Assembly (NCBI GenBank): GCA_949126835.1
Contig: OX421508.1
Location: 15,764,272 to 15,828,271 of the forward strand
DNA: 64,000 bases
Source of the DNA: Anisus vortex
Lineage: Eukaryota; Mollusca; Gastropoda; Planorbidae
Direction of reading: 5' to 3'
The position numbers and the translations under genes were made by a program. Below the pieces are notes generated by a model. It saw only the letters and a list, made by a program, of their open reading frames with translations, was not told the DNA's origin and made no database searches. Position 1 is the first letter of the stretch; each line of letters starts with the position of its first letter. Positions 52,330 to 64,000 of the stretch are shown in pieces.

Positions 52330-53575
52330 TATGCATATATTTTTTTTATTATTTACAGTTTTAATTTGTTTTGTTCTAACTTTATTTTAAAATTAAATTT
52401 CCCTTAAGTAAGCCACTCGAAATAATGTATTCAAACAAATGAAAATGTCTCTTGATTACCAAAAGTTATCTCAATATTATTAAGTAATGATGATCAAACA
52501 TAACAATTTACACATAAAAACCGAAATAACAAATATACGTATAAAATAGACACGTTTTGATTTTGTTCATACAAGTTTGACTATTGCTTACCAATAACAT
52601 AACCATGGAAGGGGCAAGGGTGCGGCCGCTCTCCCTGAAACCATTTTCCTCAAAGTGGAGCCTTTAAATAAAAAAGTGGGGCCTATTTAGCAAACAAAAG
52701 TTTCAGGAAAAAAGTGGAGCTTTTTCGAAATAAAAGTTGGGCCTTAAAAAAAATACAATATTGGTTATAGTTCTAGATGAAAAAACTGTCAACATTACTC
52801 CAATGAAAAACTTTTAACTAGCTTGACATGATAAAGAAAGGGCTGAGTCCAAATATTATTCTTATATAAAAACAAAAACAATTGACTCTAGAAAGAACAC
52901 GCCAGTCTCCTAACAAGTGGTGTTACTAAAGTGTAATACTCAAAATCTCACTATATGATTCCCTTTACAATTTTCGAACACAGCTCATTCTTTCATTTCA
53001 TGCATGGTTTCGTGATTGTTATTTTAGAAAGCTCTAGTTTGTCTAAATTTACTGTAAAATATTTTAATGACCGTTGTAACAACTGTGCTACTAACTAAAC
53101 ATCTGAGCTCTTTAGTCATGTAGCACTTGATTTATACACATTCTTTTCATTTTTAGTATTATTAGTCATATTTTTTTTTAAAGTTAGATTACCCGGTACA
53201 GCTTATCCACATAGGCCCATGTAAAGTTTTTTTATATTTTATTTCATAACAGCTTCTCATTTAATTTAGCCATTTGAAAACAATATGTAGCCTACAACAT
53301 GGGAACTGAATTTCTATACGAATTTAACAGAGGAATAATGAAGCGTGCCATTTTACTAGCAACACGAAATTATTTCAACGGAGTCACTATAAGGACGCTA
53401 CTACAATGTCTGATAAATAGAGATATACAAATTCCTATGACAGTGTTCTATTGAATCTAAATCGCAACAGTAAACTGCAACACAACAGCTACAGGTATGG
53501 AAAATAACACATCAATACAAGTCCAGGAATATTTATTAAACTGTACTATGTAACGTTTCCTACTAATACTTTTCG

Positions 53576-53630
<55 letters not shown>

Positions 53631-54339
53631 GAGAGATATATGTAAATAAATCACCTATAACTCGAGAGGCCACTAACTAAAATAATTACAACAAAATCTA
53701 TGAAATGATGTAGGCAACACTGTTTTATTAAACATAAAATGAAATTTATTAAATATTTTATAAACAAAAATATTTTCTTTTTATTCTAACGATTCATGGG
53801 AATAATCAAAATAATGATTTTAAAAAAGGATAATAATTGTTCCTAGCAAGTAAAATACAAAATGAAATAAAACCGACAGCTTGCAGTCAAGTGTATTATA
53901 AAGATAGTAAGAGCCGTGCATAAAAGACACCAAGCACCGAGGCGAGGAGGGCAGTTAAACAGCAACGATATCTGACGAGGGGTGGTCTATGTTTAAACAA
54001 AGTGACGTCAACTCGACACAAATTGGCGTCTGTAAAAAAAAATTCCAATTCATTAAAGTTTATTCAATAACTACAGTAAACTTTAAACAGCTTTCATTTG
54101 AGAGAAGAAAAAATCTTAACACGTGAAATTTCAGCCAAATGCTAAAAGTATAAGCAACGTTCTTCAAACAGATGAATGCATTTATATCCGTCATGCTAAT
54201 CTGCATATTTGTATGTGCAAATCTCGGATGTTTTGAGTTCAACTAGATACCTTTTTAAATCGTCCATATCCATCCCCCCAAAAAAAAGATAAAATTCTGA
54301 AAGGCACTAAAACTAGAAACACTAGAGGACAGAAGGGCA

Positions 54340-54564
54340 ATGAGTAAAGTATTAATAATACATAAGGCATTAAACTCTGATTTAGAAACACAACCCAATA
54401 ACAGCCTGTTGCAATGCTCAGATAAACATAAAGACAAAAACACTTTCCTTATCCCTTATGCAAGAACAAATGCATATTGGGATTTTGGGATTGAAAGGTC
54501 TATAACTAATTTAAATACATTTCTAAACTTGTTTAATAAATTGACTATAACTCTAATGGCATAA
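54340..54564 (+). pseudogene. Possible LINE C-terminal fragment
   Basis: A 74-codon open stretch with DKHKDKNTFLIPYARTNAY resembles the segment just before the stop in CR1/Jockey-like LINE ORF2 proteins. There is no upstream reverse transcriptase, so at most a 5'-truncated copy. Low certainty. Confidence 0.35.
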
Positions 54565-54883
54565 CCAAAAACATAATAATAAGGAGGGGGGGGGGGGGGG
54601 CGAAGAGGGGCGTATCATTTAATTGTTCCTTACTGCCCCTTCCCCATTTGTTCCAAATCGGAGGATTTTAACAATATTTCTTTTTATTATTATTTTCATA
54701 AAAATATCATAATATTTCTAATTTTACGTTTCATATTGATATTTTAATACAATGTAGTTGTTACAATAGTTTAGTGGGAAATTGTCCATCAGTTGAGCCT
54801 TTGTTTCACCTCTTGCATTATTGCCCCCCCCCCCCACTTTATACATATTAAAGTTGCCTGCCCTGCCCCCTTACCTTCCAACA

Positions 54884-54902
54884 ACCCTAACCCTAACCCT
54901 AA
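54884..54902. repeat. Short interstitial telomere-like tract
   Basis: AACCCTAACCCTAACCCTAA, about three copies of CCCTAA, the inverse of the TTAGGG telomere unit used by molluscs and many animals. It is embedded in C-rich sequence. Confidence 0.7.
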
Positions 54903-56004
54903 CACTACTTGCTTCCCCCCCCCCCCCCCCTCATTGCAATCATGGCTACACCACTAGACTCTAATACATTTTTATTTCATACATGTTTTTTTTTTCATCA
55001 GAAAATGAGAAATTATAACTTAAAATTATATTATGAAATTGAAATGTATCAAAGTCTAGATAAGGTAAGATTTCTTTATAGGCGCCTAGGCCGTACTTTT
55101 CGGGACAAAAAGTTTAACGTATAAATTGGAAAGTTCTCCAAAACACATTTTTTATTAGATCTATATCAACTATTTTGCTTTATTCGCTAATATTTTTTTT
55201 TAAATACCGAGTAACGTTTTACTTATGAGCATGAGTTAAAGTTATAAACTAGAGCGCCGGTTTACAAAGACATAGTGGTGTCCCTTTCAAAGTGCTGAAC
55301 GCGAGTATCCTATCTGGTTTTCCCAATTCCTGTTTTATTGTAATAGTGCTCTTGTTTTTCTCTCTCAAAACACATTGTACTAAATTGTAGTCATTCGTTT
55401 CTCCGTCATTTTGACGGGAATAACCAATAGTTTTTAAATAACCATGTTGGATTCGCACAACAGGCATACGCTTTGTTAAATGCCTTGCAAACATTGATTA
55501 GACTCAGAGAGGGCCTATGCCTAAGGTTATTGCTGTTTTACCTTTTTTGCCAATCCCAACTATCGCTTACTACCCTGTAGGCCTACTAATGCCAGTCTCT
55601 GGGGCGTCCTTTTGATGTACTGAGACGGAAAATAAAAAAAACACTGAAGGTTCTTAAGATCTATAGTCCTACTAACAAAACAACACAAACAGAGGTGTCA
55701 AATATGGAATGTCAGCCTATTCCATTATTAAAACAGATCTATTTGTATTAAAGTTAAATCACGGTTTATATGTTTACTACGTAAGTGAAAAAGGACAAAT
55801 AAATGTAGAATTTTGTTTATAATTTGTATTAGGCCTATTATTTATTAAATTTATTATAAAAAGTAGCAAATTCTTGACCTCCTCCCCCATGTCAACAATT
55901 GTCAAACTTTTTCAAACCCCGCCTCCCCCCTATTTTATTGACGTAATTAATGGACGCCCCCATATCGATCTCTTTTTTTTTAATTACGATCATTCTTTAG
56001 TGGT

Positions 56005-56265
56005 TACGATGATGGAGGTTGCTGTGGTCTGTGTGATGTGGGGGTTGCTGTGGTCTGTGTGATGTGGAGTTTGCTGTGGTCTGTGTGATGTGGAGTTTGC
56101 TGTGGTCTGTGTGATGTGGGGGGTTGCTGTGGTCTGTGTGATGTGGGGGTTGCTGTGGTCTGTGTGATGTGGGGGTTGCTGTGGTCTGTGTGATGTGGGG
56201 ATTGATGTGGTCTGTGTGATGTGGAGTTTGCTGTAATCTGTGTGATGTTGACTGCAATAGACAAA
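56005..56265. repeat. 25-bp minisatellite, about 10 copies
   Basis: Unit TTGCTGTGGTCTGTGTGATG with a GGGGG or GAGT linker. Three His/Thr-rich open frames on the - strand are artefacts. Confidence 0.92.
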
Positions 56266-56609
56266 CAAAAACAGGCAAGTTTCAAAATTTTAAAGGGTAT
56301 TTATTGAATAAAAAGCGACAGGTCCCCTGTCTAAATATAGTAAGAATGTTTCTGGACACAAATGAAGAACCTCACTGTTATTACAAATTGTTAAGTAATA
56401 GATTAACTTTGGCTTTGCAAAGCAATGTTTTTGAACATGCTGGCGTGTGATGCTTTTGACTAGCTGTCTACTGCATCAGAGATAATATTCATTATTTATT
56501 ATTAATGTATAATTAAATTATATGTGTGGCCTATTTATAAAAAAGATTGTACAAAAATGAGAATGTAAAACTTCAAAATATACTTTACATATGAGAAATA
56601 GTTTAACGG

Positions 56610-56720
56610 GATAATGTGCAGCTTTTGGGGGCAGCACGTTCGGCTGGTGTTCTTAAGGACCTGGGCTCGAATCCTGATGAAGGCTAGGATTTGTTCCCGG
56701 GTCTGGAGGGTATCCCTGAG
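56610..56720 (+). mobile_element. SINE fragment
   Basis: GGCAGCACGTTCGGCTGGTG and GGCTCGAATCCTGATGAAGG match the head of the SINE at 15601 including the B box. The body is truncated after CCGGGTCTGGAGG. Confidence 0.65.
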
Positions 56721-57414
56721 TCCCTTGAATTGTGTCTGTTTTCACTTTTAAAATTGAGTGTGTATAAAACACTCTTAAAATTAAAATATTGTTATTTATT
56801 ACCTATTATATAAAATACCCTATTACATTTTCAAACGTATCAGAATGGGTATATGTATATATATGTCATATTAAAACAATTTTAATAAGCATGTACATGT
56901 AATGAACAAAGTCAAAATGTATAATTGCATCCCTGAAAGCAACTAGTGTTTTTTTTCTTTTATTTGTATGATATTAATATAATTTCGGATAAAAAAAAAG
57001 TTAAAACAAAATATCTTAATTTAAAGAATAATTATTTAAAATATATAAAATAATATTGTCATTAAAATCTACCTAAAGCCATCAAATTCTTCAATAACAC
57101 TAACTGGGACAAATAAAAATAGGATACAAAGAAAAAAGGGTACAAGTTAATAATTGTTTTTAAACTACATTTTGCAGGGCTAACTAGAGGAAACTTTGAA
57201 ATATTATTGCAAAAACCTTAGAAAATAGTTTGCTATCAAATAATAAAGATCATCTATTTCAGACATGAGGCCCATGGGCTGCATGCAGCAATTTGCAAGC
57301 AAGCATATCTGCAGCCCACTTGCGGAGTGGTAGAATTAAAAATGTTAATACATTTTATTCACTGTCCACATTCAACTAGGAATTGAGAATATTTGTTGAA
57401 TTTAGTTGTTTTTT

Positions 57415-58010
57415 TCCATAATAATGTACAACTCAAAAGTAAGATGACATCAAACTCTACGTTACATAATAATGTACAACTCAGAAGTAAGATGACATCA
57501 AACTCTACGTTACATAATAATGTACAACTCAGAAGTAAGATGACATCAAACTCTACGTTACATGTACAACTCAGAAGTAAGATGACATCAAACTCTACGT
57601 TACATGTACAACTCAGAAGTAAGATGACATCAAACTCTATGTTACATGTACAACTCAGAAGTAAGATGACATCAAACTCTACGTTACATGTACAACTCAG
57701 AAGTAAGATGACATCAAACTCTACATTACATAATAATGTACAACTCAGAAGTAAGATGACATCAAACTCTACGTTACATGTACAACTCAGAAGTAAGATG
57801 ACATCAAACTCTACATTACATAATAATGTACAACTCAGAAATAAGATGACATCAAACTCTACGTTACATGTACAACTCAGAAGTAAGATGACATCAAACT
57901 CTACATTACATAATAATGTACAACTCAGAAGTAAGATGACATCAAACTCTACATTACATGTACAACTCAGAAGTAAGATGACATCAAACTCTACGTTACA
58001 TAATTTAGAT
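57415..58010. repeat. 42/48-bp minisatellite, 13 copies, inside the hAT element
   Basis: Unit TGTACAACTCAGAAGTAAGA followed by TGACATCAAACTCTACGTTAC; about half of the units have an extra ATAATA before TGTACAAC. Its 216-codon open frame is a repeat artefact. Confidence 0.93.
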
Positions 58011-58037
58011 CATGGAAAGACTTGGTTCCTTTGGAAA

Positions 58038-59235
58038 TGCTGAATCTATTCAGAGGTATACAATGTAAATGCTGAATCTATTCAGAGGTATACAATGTAA
58101 ATGCTGAATCTATTCAGAGGTATACAATGTAAATGCTGAATCTATTCAGAGGTATACAATGTAAATGCTGAATCTATTCAGAGGTATACAATGTAAATGC
58201 TGAATCTATTCAGAGGTATACAATGTAAATGCTGAATCTATTCAGAGGTATACAATGTAAATGCTGAATCTATTCAGAGGTATACAATGTAAATGCTGAA
58301 TCTATTCAGAGGTATACAATGTAAATGCTGAATCTATTCAGAGGTATACAATGTAAATGCTGAATCTATTCAGAGGTATACAATGTAAATGCTGAATCTA
58401 TTCAGAGGTATACAATGTAAATGCTGAATCTATTCAGAGGTATACAATGTAAATGCTGAATCTATTCAGAGGTATACAATGTAAATGTTGAATCTATTCA
58501 GAGGTATACAATGTAAATGCTGAATCTATTCAGAGGTATACAATGTAAATGCTGAATCTATTCAGAGGTATACAATGTAAATGCTGAATCTATTCAGAGG
58601 TATACAATGTAAATGCTGAATCTATTCAGAGGTATACAATGTAAATGCTGAATCTATTCAGAGGTATACAATGTAAATGCTGAATCTATTCAGAGGTATA
58701 CAATGTAAATGTTGAATCTATTCAGAGGTATACAATGTAAATGCTGAATCTATTCAGAGGTATACAATGTAAATGTTGAATCTATTGAGAGGTATACAAT
58801 GTAAATGCTGAATCTATTGAGAGGTATACAATGTAAATGCTGAATCTATTCAGAGGTATACAATGTAAATGCTGAATCTATTCAGAGGTATACAATGTAA
58901 ATGCTGAATCTATTCAGAGGTATACAATGTAAATGTTGAATCTATTCAGAGGTATACAATGTAAATGTTGAATCTATTCAGAGGTATACAATGTAAATGC
59001 TGAATCTATTGAGAGGTATACAATGTAAATGCTGAATCTATTCAGAGGTATACAATGTAAATGCTGAATCTATTCAGAGGTATACAATGTAAATGCTGAA
59101 TCTATTCAGAGGTATACAATGTAAATGCTGAATCTATTCAGAGGTATACAATGTAAATGTTGAATCTATTCAGAGGTATACAATGTAAATGTTGAATCTA
59201 TTCAGAGGTATACAATGTAAATGTTGAATCTCTTC
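58038..59235. repeat. 32-bp minisatellite, about 37 copies, inside the hAT element
   Basis: Unit GCTGAATCTATTCAGAGG followed by TATACAATGTAAAT. Variants GTTGAATC and TATTGAGAGG occur singly and in runs. TTGAATCTCTTCAGAGGTTT at 59223 is the last diverged copy and runs into the transposase remnant. Confidence 0.96.
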
Positions 59236-59640
59236 AGAGGTTTACAATTACAATGTAAAAGAGTCACTAAGCACAACAATCTCAGGAAAGATTTTGTGAT
59301 TTCTCATCTTTTGAACCACCCATTTGAATTATTTTCAGCTCAATTATATTGCAAACACTTGCACATGAAACTAATAGAAATGCAGTCAGCTTCTACATTC
59401 AAAGCAAAGTATCTTGAAGTATCTTCCTGAAAAGTTTGCAAACTTAAGAAAGTCATCAAGGATTATGGCAATATTAGGTTGTATGCGTGTGAACAGTTAT
59501 TTTCTTTAATGAAATTTACTTAAACTTCCCTGAGATCAAGGCTGACTGAATAACTATCATGAACACTTATCATCTCTGATCAAAAACAAAGATAAAAAAT
59601 TGTCATGAACAAGAAGTCTCTGGCCTTGTGACAAAACAGT
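59236..59640 (+). pseudogene. hAT transposase C-terminal remnant (GTF2IRD2-like)
   Basis: Conceptual pieces include HPFELFSAQLYCKHLHMKLI, then LYACEQLFSLMKFT and SLRSRLTE, the C-terminal dimerisation region of this hAT type (CEQxFSxMK...RSRLT). Stops after SS at 59430 and later show it is dead. The N-terminal two thirds are absent, apparently replaced by tandem repeats. Confidence 0.75.
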
Positions 59641-59879
59641 AAAAATGATTGAATTGTTGTAAATAAATGTTTTTTTTCAATTGTTAAGTTTGGTGTTATA
59701 GATTAACCAAATGAAGCCTGTGTGGAAATAATGAACTGTTGACTTACTCCACTGCAATATTAATATTAGTTTCTTAGACTTGTTAGTGTGGCCTTTTTGC
59801 ATACTCAAACTTGCATACTCAAACTATCTTTTGCAGCCCTGTGTTGGATTTAAGTTTGACATCCCTGATCTATATGGTG

Positions 59880-60310
59880 TGAAATATAACAATGTAACTA
59901 ACTAATATCTTGGTGAAAATAAAACAATGATTGGTGAAAATAAAACAATGTCTTTTAAATAGCTTGATGTAAAATATAACAATGTCACTAACATGAAAAT
60001 AAAACAATGTCACTAAAATATCTTGATGTAAAATATAACAATGTCACTAACATGAAAATAAAACAATGTCACTAAAATATCTTGATGTAAAATATAACAA
60101 TGTCACTAACATGAAAATAAAACAATGTCACTAAAATATCTTGATGTAAAATATAACAATGTCACTAACATGAAAATAAAACAATGTCACTAAAATATAA
60201 CAATGTCACTAACTAATATCTAAATGAAAATAAAACAATGTCAACAAAAATATTTTGGTGAAAATATAATGTCAATAATAATATCTTGGTGAAATTATAA
60301 CAGTCTTGAT
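59880..60310. repeat. Degenerate array, about 60-bp unit
   Basis: Units of TTGATGTAAAATATAACAATG and TCACTAACATGAAAATAAAA, about 6 copies, best preserved at 59960-60200. Confidence 0.85.
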
Positions 60311-60321
60311 GTAAGCATAAC

Positions 60322-60675
60322 AATGTAATTGATCTATTTTTTGACTATAAACACAGAAATTATTGTAACTGAATGTAATTGATCTATTTTTCAACTATAA
60401 ACACAGAAATTATTGTAACTGAATTTAATTGATCTATTTTTCGACTTTAAACACAGAAATTATTGTAACTGAATGTAATTGATCTATTTTTCGACTATAA
60501 ACACAGAAATTATTGTAACTGAATGTAATTGATCTATTTTTCGACTATAAACACAGAAATTATTGTAACTGAATGTAATTGATCTATTTTTCAACTATAA
60601 ACACAGAAATTATTGTAACTGAATGTAATTGATCTATTTTTCGACTATAAACACAGAAATTATTGCAACTGATAG
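60322..60675. repeat. 50-bp minisatellite, 7 copies
   Basis: Unit GAATGTAATTGATCTATTTT followed by TCGACTATAAACACAGAAAT and TATTGTAACT, near-identical copies. Confidence 0.95.
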
Positions 60676-61300
60676 ACTATCTCAAGAAGAAGCTTCAAGG
60701 TTTAGTAAAAGTCTTTAATAAATATAATTTTAATCTCCAGTATAAAAAAGGCACTAAAGTGTCAATTTTGTGGAGCCCTTCTTTCTAATCTATTGTTGTG
60801 TAATAATCTATTGTTGTGTAAGTCAGATAAAATGTTGTCCTGATTGGGTTACTCGAGTAGCTAGAGATTTAGAGATATAGTGGGACAATTTTCTTTTTTT
60901 TATTTTTGAAGTAGAAGGGAGATAATAAATTTTTTTTAAAATTCAACATATTTGATAGAGGTATATTTTGCATAATGTCACTCTCTGTATATATATATTA
61001 CCGTATATTTAAGTCAGTAATAAAGTGACTCAAGTTTATATAATAAATTCTCAATAAATAAAAAGTTTCATTAAAGCAAAAGGTACTATTTCATTGATCA
61101 ACATTCAGCATTTACGTTTGTAAATGTATAAGTGCATTATTGATAATAGCATAAACAACATCTCTAAACAAAACAAAAATACTAGATCATAGATTTCTTG
61201 TGAATGTATTTCACTGTTACAAATAAACAGACAACTGTGGAGAGAGTTGGAATCTGAAGAGCTATTCAAGTAGCCAACTGATTTCAATCCAGGCTGGTTT
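60676..61300. other. 3' flank of the SLC16-like gene
   Basis: AT-rich; probably contains the 3' UTR of the - strand transporter gene. No clear polyadenylation hexamer could be chosen. Confidence 0.4.
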
Positions 61301-61461
61301 TCATAACTTAGGCAAATGTGATATCTCAAGTCGCCGAATTCTGGCTTCTTCACATTTTCTGAACATTGGATAAGCAAAGAGAAGTATACTTCCAGTGATC
61401 ATTGTCAGTGAACACAAAACAATGATGAGTGTGTGAGATCCTGTTTTATCTTTGGACATCC
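61301..61461 (-). CDS. SLC16-like last coding exon
   Basis: It encodes MSKDKTGSHTLIIVLCSLTM, a final transmembrane helix, and a charged tail ending RRLEISHLPKL then TGA. Acceptor CCTAG, phase 1. The D-x-T-G-S motif before the last helix is usual in SLC16 proteins. Confidence 0.9.
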
Positions 61462-63669
61462 CTAGGAGGAAACAAAAATAATTCAATAGAAAACATTTGT
61501 ACATGGAAAATGAACTGGTCAATGTTAGTGTTAGCAACTAGAGTTGACAACTGGTCAATGTTAGTGTTAGCAACTAGAGTTGACAATTTTTTTTTATAAA
61601 CAAGAGGTGTGCTGCTTTTTTTGACACAAAATTGTCCAAGTGTAAAAAAATGGTGCTCCAACAACCCTCACTCGTGTTATGAGATAGGTGAAGGAGAAAG
61701 GTGCTGCACTTGAAAATCTTAATATAGCCTTTACTAGTTCTTGACAAAGAAATTAGCATTTTAGGTTTCAAGTGAAGAAGATTACTGTTTTTAGGTAGGT
61801 CAAAAAAATTCTTGTCTTAGCATTTCATAGTAAACAAAAGCACTTAGAATTTAACAACCTTTCAGCTTATATTTATTTATCTCAAAATTTACCAGGACTA
61901 AATGCTCAACATATTCTGAAATGAGAATCATAAACAATTGATGGATTACAATGACTTATTCCATATGCATAACTAAACATATTATCTTCTCCCACAACTC
62001 ACCTAGAAATATCTGTCCCACAGAAGCTCCCACTCCCTGCACAAGTAGCACAACTGCAAGGTTTTTGGACATCAGTACAAGACCAACCAAATCTAATAGC
62101 ACAACAGAGAATAGAATGACATATGCCCCACCAAAAAATCCATAAAAAAAAGACAGGACAGCCAACAATTTGAAGTCATCTGTAAAAAGGAAGATTATAA
62201 TTGTCAACCCACATAAAAAACATGCCAGGGCTTTGAGCTTATACCGAGAAAATAGGTTGGCGTCTGCTAAAATTCCTGTTCCAATCCTGGCTATGAGGTC
62301 CCCAGCTCCACATATTGATATTATAAGTGCACTGTCATACTTCTCAATGCCTTTTGACTTTAACACACTGGGTAAAAAAATAACGAAATTAAAATAACCA
62401 AAAAATACCAGGAAGGAAATGAGTGTGAAAGAAAGTGTCACAACATTATGTAAGACCTTGAAATCAAACACACGGCAACATAGGACTGGCTTAGTCTCCA
62501 CTTCTGCGGCACGAGTAGATTCCATTTCTGCTCCAGAATCCAAGTGCACATTTAGCACATTAACATCCATTTGAACTAACCCATCAACATTATCCGAATC
62601 ATTTTGGTTTTCAATCATTGGTATCATGGCTTCCTTGTTGTCAGAAGGACCATATGTTGCTGAGTCTGTATCATTATCTGACTTTCCACTTGTCACTGAG
62701 AAAACTTGTTTAGTTGTTACTTCTGTTTCTTTCTTCACATTCTCCATTAGCACTTTTTCATCCTGGCAAAAATTTAAAACAAAATATTTTCTTTTTAAAT
62801 TCAAAATATAAAATGACCTAACAAAATTTGTTGGTTCTTAAACATTGATTTAGGTCAATACTAGTTAAGAAAAATAATATTTTAAACACTTAAAAAATCA
62901 TGACATTATAGAGCCAAATGAAACACAAAGTGAGCCACTAAGAAGTACTTTTATAATGGGGAAATTTCATTATAGAGCCAAATGAAACACAAAGTGAGCC
63001 ACTAAGAAGTACTTTTATAATGGGGAAATTTCATTTTACCTTATCTTTGTTTAATTTTATTTATTTAACCTAATAAGAAACTGATACTATTCCATCAAAA
63101 CACACAATTTACATTTTCATTTGCTTTCTTGTCACATCAACATTGTGCATTTTGAATCTTGTTTACGGCAAAAAAAAATTTTCTATTTAATTTCAATGCT
63201 ATATTCTCAACAATATCATACACAAGGCAAAATATTTTATTGTCAATTTAAATTTCCTGGATTCAAATATTAATAAGCAGCTGGGCTTAATTTTTTCTTG
63301 TTTATAAAATGTGTTTTTAAATCTGCCTGACATCAACTGAAAATAGCAAAGCTCAGCATTGAGCTGGTCACATCATAGATTGATTTACCTCTTTAATTTG
63401 CTGACTAGTTGGAGGTTCTGGTGTACCATAGTTTTCAATTGGCCGAAATAAAGCACCTGCAATAGCAGTGTTGAAATATAATGCTGACAAAATGAGCAAC
63501 GTCCCACTCAGGTTATACTCTTCCAAAAGAAATTGTATAAAAGGTGGCATCACAAATTGGCCAATACTTGCCCCTGCTAGGCCAACACCAGTTGCTAAAG
63601 ATCGATACTTTCTGAAGTATTTACCAATCATGACCAAACCATTACCAAAAAATGATGAGTTTCCAAGAC
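61301..63669 (-). CDS. Monocarboxylate transporter-like (SLC16 / MFS), 5' end outside window
   Basis: Three exons on the - strand: 63669-63389 (93 codons plus 2 nt), 62762-62003 (253 codons plus 1 nt), 61461-61301 (52 codons and stop TGA). Phases agree; acceptors and donors are canonical. Visible protein is about 400 residues. It begins inside the N-terminal half (GNSSFFGNGLVMIGKYF, about TM4) and shows GVGLAGASIGQFVMPPFIQF. A long acidic Ser/Thr/Asp-rich cytosolic loop follows, as between TM6 and TM7 of SLC16, then the C-terminal six helices including GVGASVGQIFLG and a short basic tail. SLC16 members carry monocarboxylates, aromatic amino acids or other solutes; the substrate cannot be told here. 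TM1-3 and the start codon must lie beyond 64000. The gene converges on the GH31 gene. Confidence 0.9.
61512..61586. repeat. Direct duplication of about 36 bp in an SLC16-like intron
   Basis: AACTGGTCAATGTTAGTG and AGCAACTAGAGTTGAC occur twice in tandem. Confidence 0.9.
62003..62762 (-). CDS. SLC16-like exon (large loop and TM7-TM11)
   Basis: It starts DEKVLMENVKKE in phase 0 after acceptor GCCAG. About 110 polar residues rich in Asp, Ser and Thr form the central loop. Hydrophobic segments then include LSFTLISFLVFFGYF, and GAGDLIARIGTGILAD is typical of the TM8-TM9 loop. It ends GASVGQIFLG with donor GTGAGT, phase 1. Confidence 0.92.
62905..63036. repeat. 66-bp tandem duplication in an SLC16-like intron
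   Basis: Two adjacent copies of a unit with ATTATAGAGCCAAATGAAAC and TTTTATAATGGGGAAATTTC, identical by eye. Confidence 0.93.
63389..63669 (-). CDS. SLC16-like exon (TM4-TM6 region)
   Basis: On the - strand it starts after acceptor AACAG, completes a split codon, then reads LGNSSFFGNGLVMIGKYFRK and continues through TM5-TM6 to RPIENYGTPEPP and QQIKE. Donor GTAAAT. The K-Y-F-x-K-x-R-S-L-A-x-G segment is the characteristic TM4-TM5 loop of monocarboxylate transporters. Confidence 0.9.
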
Positions 63670-64000
63670 CTGTTAAAAGACAATTTTTTTATTTTCAAAG
63701 TAATCATTCAATTATCTAATTTAAGTTTGTTTATTATTTAAAAGAATTTTTTTTTCATATTTAATAATTATAAGTAAATATTTTGTAACTGCTTAAAATA
63801 GGGTCTTTAGATGCCATGAATTCCAGAAAAAAATGTAAAGTTTATAAAAATGTATTTATGACTACATGCCTGAAATATATGGAGTGTTTGCTTAAACTTG
63901 AACAAAAATTATTTGTAGGGCCTTACCGGAAACCACCTTTACATTGTCAGTTAAATAACTCTCTTTCTTTTTTAAGTACTTGTCTCAGCAAAAAAAAGAA
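63670..64000 (-). other. SLC16-like intron, window edge
   Basis: No further exon recognised on the - strand; AT-rich with homopolymer runs. Confidence 0.5.

Larger units (their letters stand above)
52330..57259. other. Intergenic: microsatellite, LINE-like fragment, homopolymer-rich patches
   Basis: 53577-53635 is a TA microsatellite. 54340-54564 encodes KNTFLIPYARTNAYWDF, reminiscent of the extreme C-terminus of CR1/Jockey-type LINEs. 54583-54600 is a G-run and 54828-54931 has C-runs. CTACACCACTAG at 54946 resembles a MITE end. No host gene recognised. Confidence 0.45.
57260..59867 (+). mobile_element. hAT (GTF2IRD2-like) element carrying two minisatellites
   Basis: Left end CAGACATGAGGCCCATGGGC and right end TTTGACATCCCTG have hAT-type CAG...CTG termini. 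ATCTATTT (57252-57259) and ATCTATAT (59868-59875) match at 7 of 8 bases. A decayed transposase C-terminus is inside. Most of the interior is tandem repeat. Confidence 0.75.

Noticed and set aside
57393..58043. 216-codon Ser/Asn-rich frame
   Set aside because: Minisatellite artefact with 42/48-bp units divisible by three, inside a transposon.

Overview
The window is animal (metazoan) nuclear DNA, AT-rich and intron-rich. It is most likely from a gastropod mollusc. That guess rests on the type II trefoil-GH31 alpha-glucosidase with 23 short exons, the dense minisatellites, the tRNA-derived SINEs, and the mix of hAT and LINE remnants. No diagnostic species marker was found. There is no bacterial gene, operon or CRISPR array.

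Two protein-coding genes can be reconstructed. (1) A complete alpha-glucosidase of glycoside hydrolase family 31 lies on the + strand (12926-52206). It has 23 coding exons joined by 22 introns. All exon phases agree, giving 2859 nt and 952 residues: signal-anchor helix, P-type trefoil domain, GH31 catalytic barrel (nucleophile D520, acid/base D623) and C-terminal beta domains. (2) The 3' part of a monocarboxylate-transporter-like (SLC16/MFS) gene lies on the - strand (three exons, 63669 down to 61301). Its 5' exons are outside the window. The two genes converge, with about 9 kb of repeats between them.

Layout. 1-12925 is intergenic: hAT-type elements, a decayed LINE ORF1 with a very homogeneous 39-bp acidic repeat, a G-rich minisatellite and a SINE. 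12926-52206 is the GH31 gene. About 93% of that span is intron, and many introns carry their own private tandem array. 52207-61300 is intergenic: a hAT element carrying two minisatellites, a telomere-like tract and further arrays. 61301-64000 is the transporter gene.

Mobile DNA. Six hAT-like elements have terminal repeats with 8-bp target duplications that can be read directly (7 of 8 bases for one). A seventh has only a degraded duplication. One locus is nested: a MITE inside a hAT element inside a LINE 3' end inside intron 4. Two copies of one hAT family sit in opposite orientation in introns 4 and 8. Two LTR-like copies sit in the same orientation in introns 4 and 6.

Most unusual observation: in three introns of the GH31 gene (4, 5 and 18) the tandem array is built from the gene's own splice junction, so the real donor or acceptor plus adjacent coding bases is copied into the intron many times. 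In addition, the penultimate coding exon is tandemly duplicated (326 bp, one visible difference), but the second copy has lost its acceptor.
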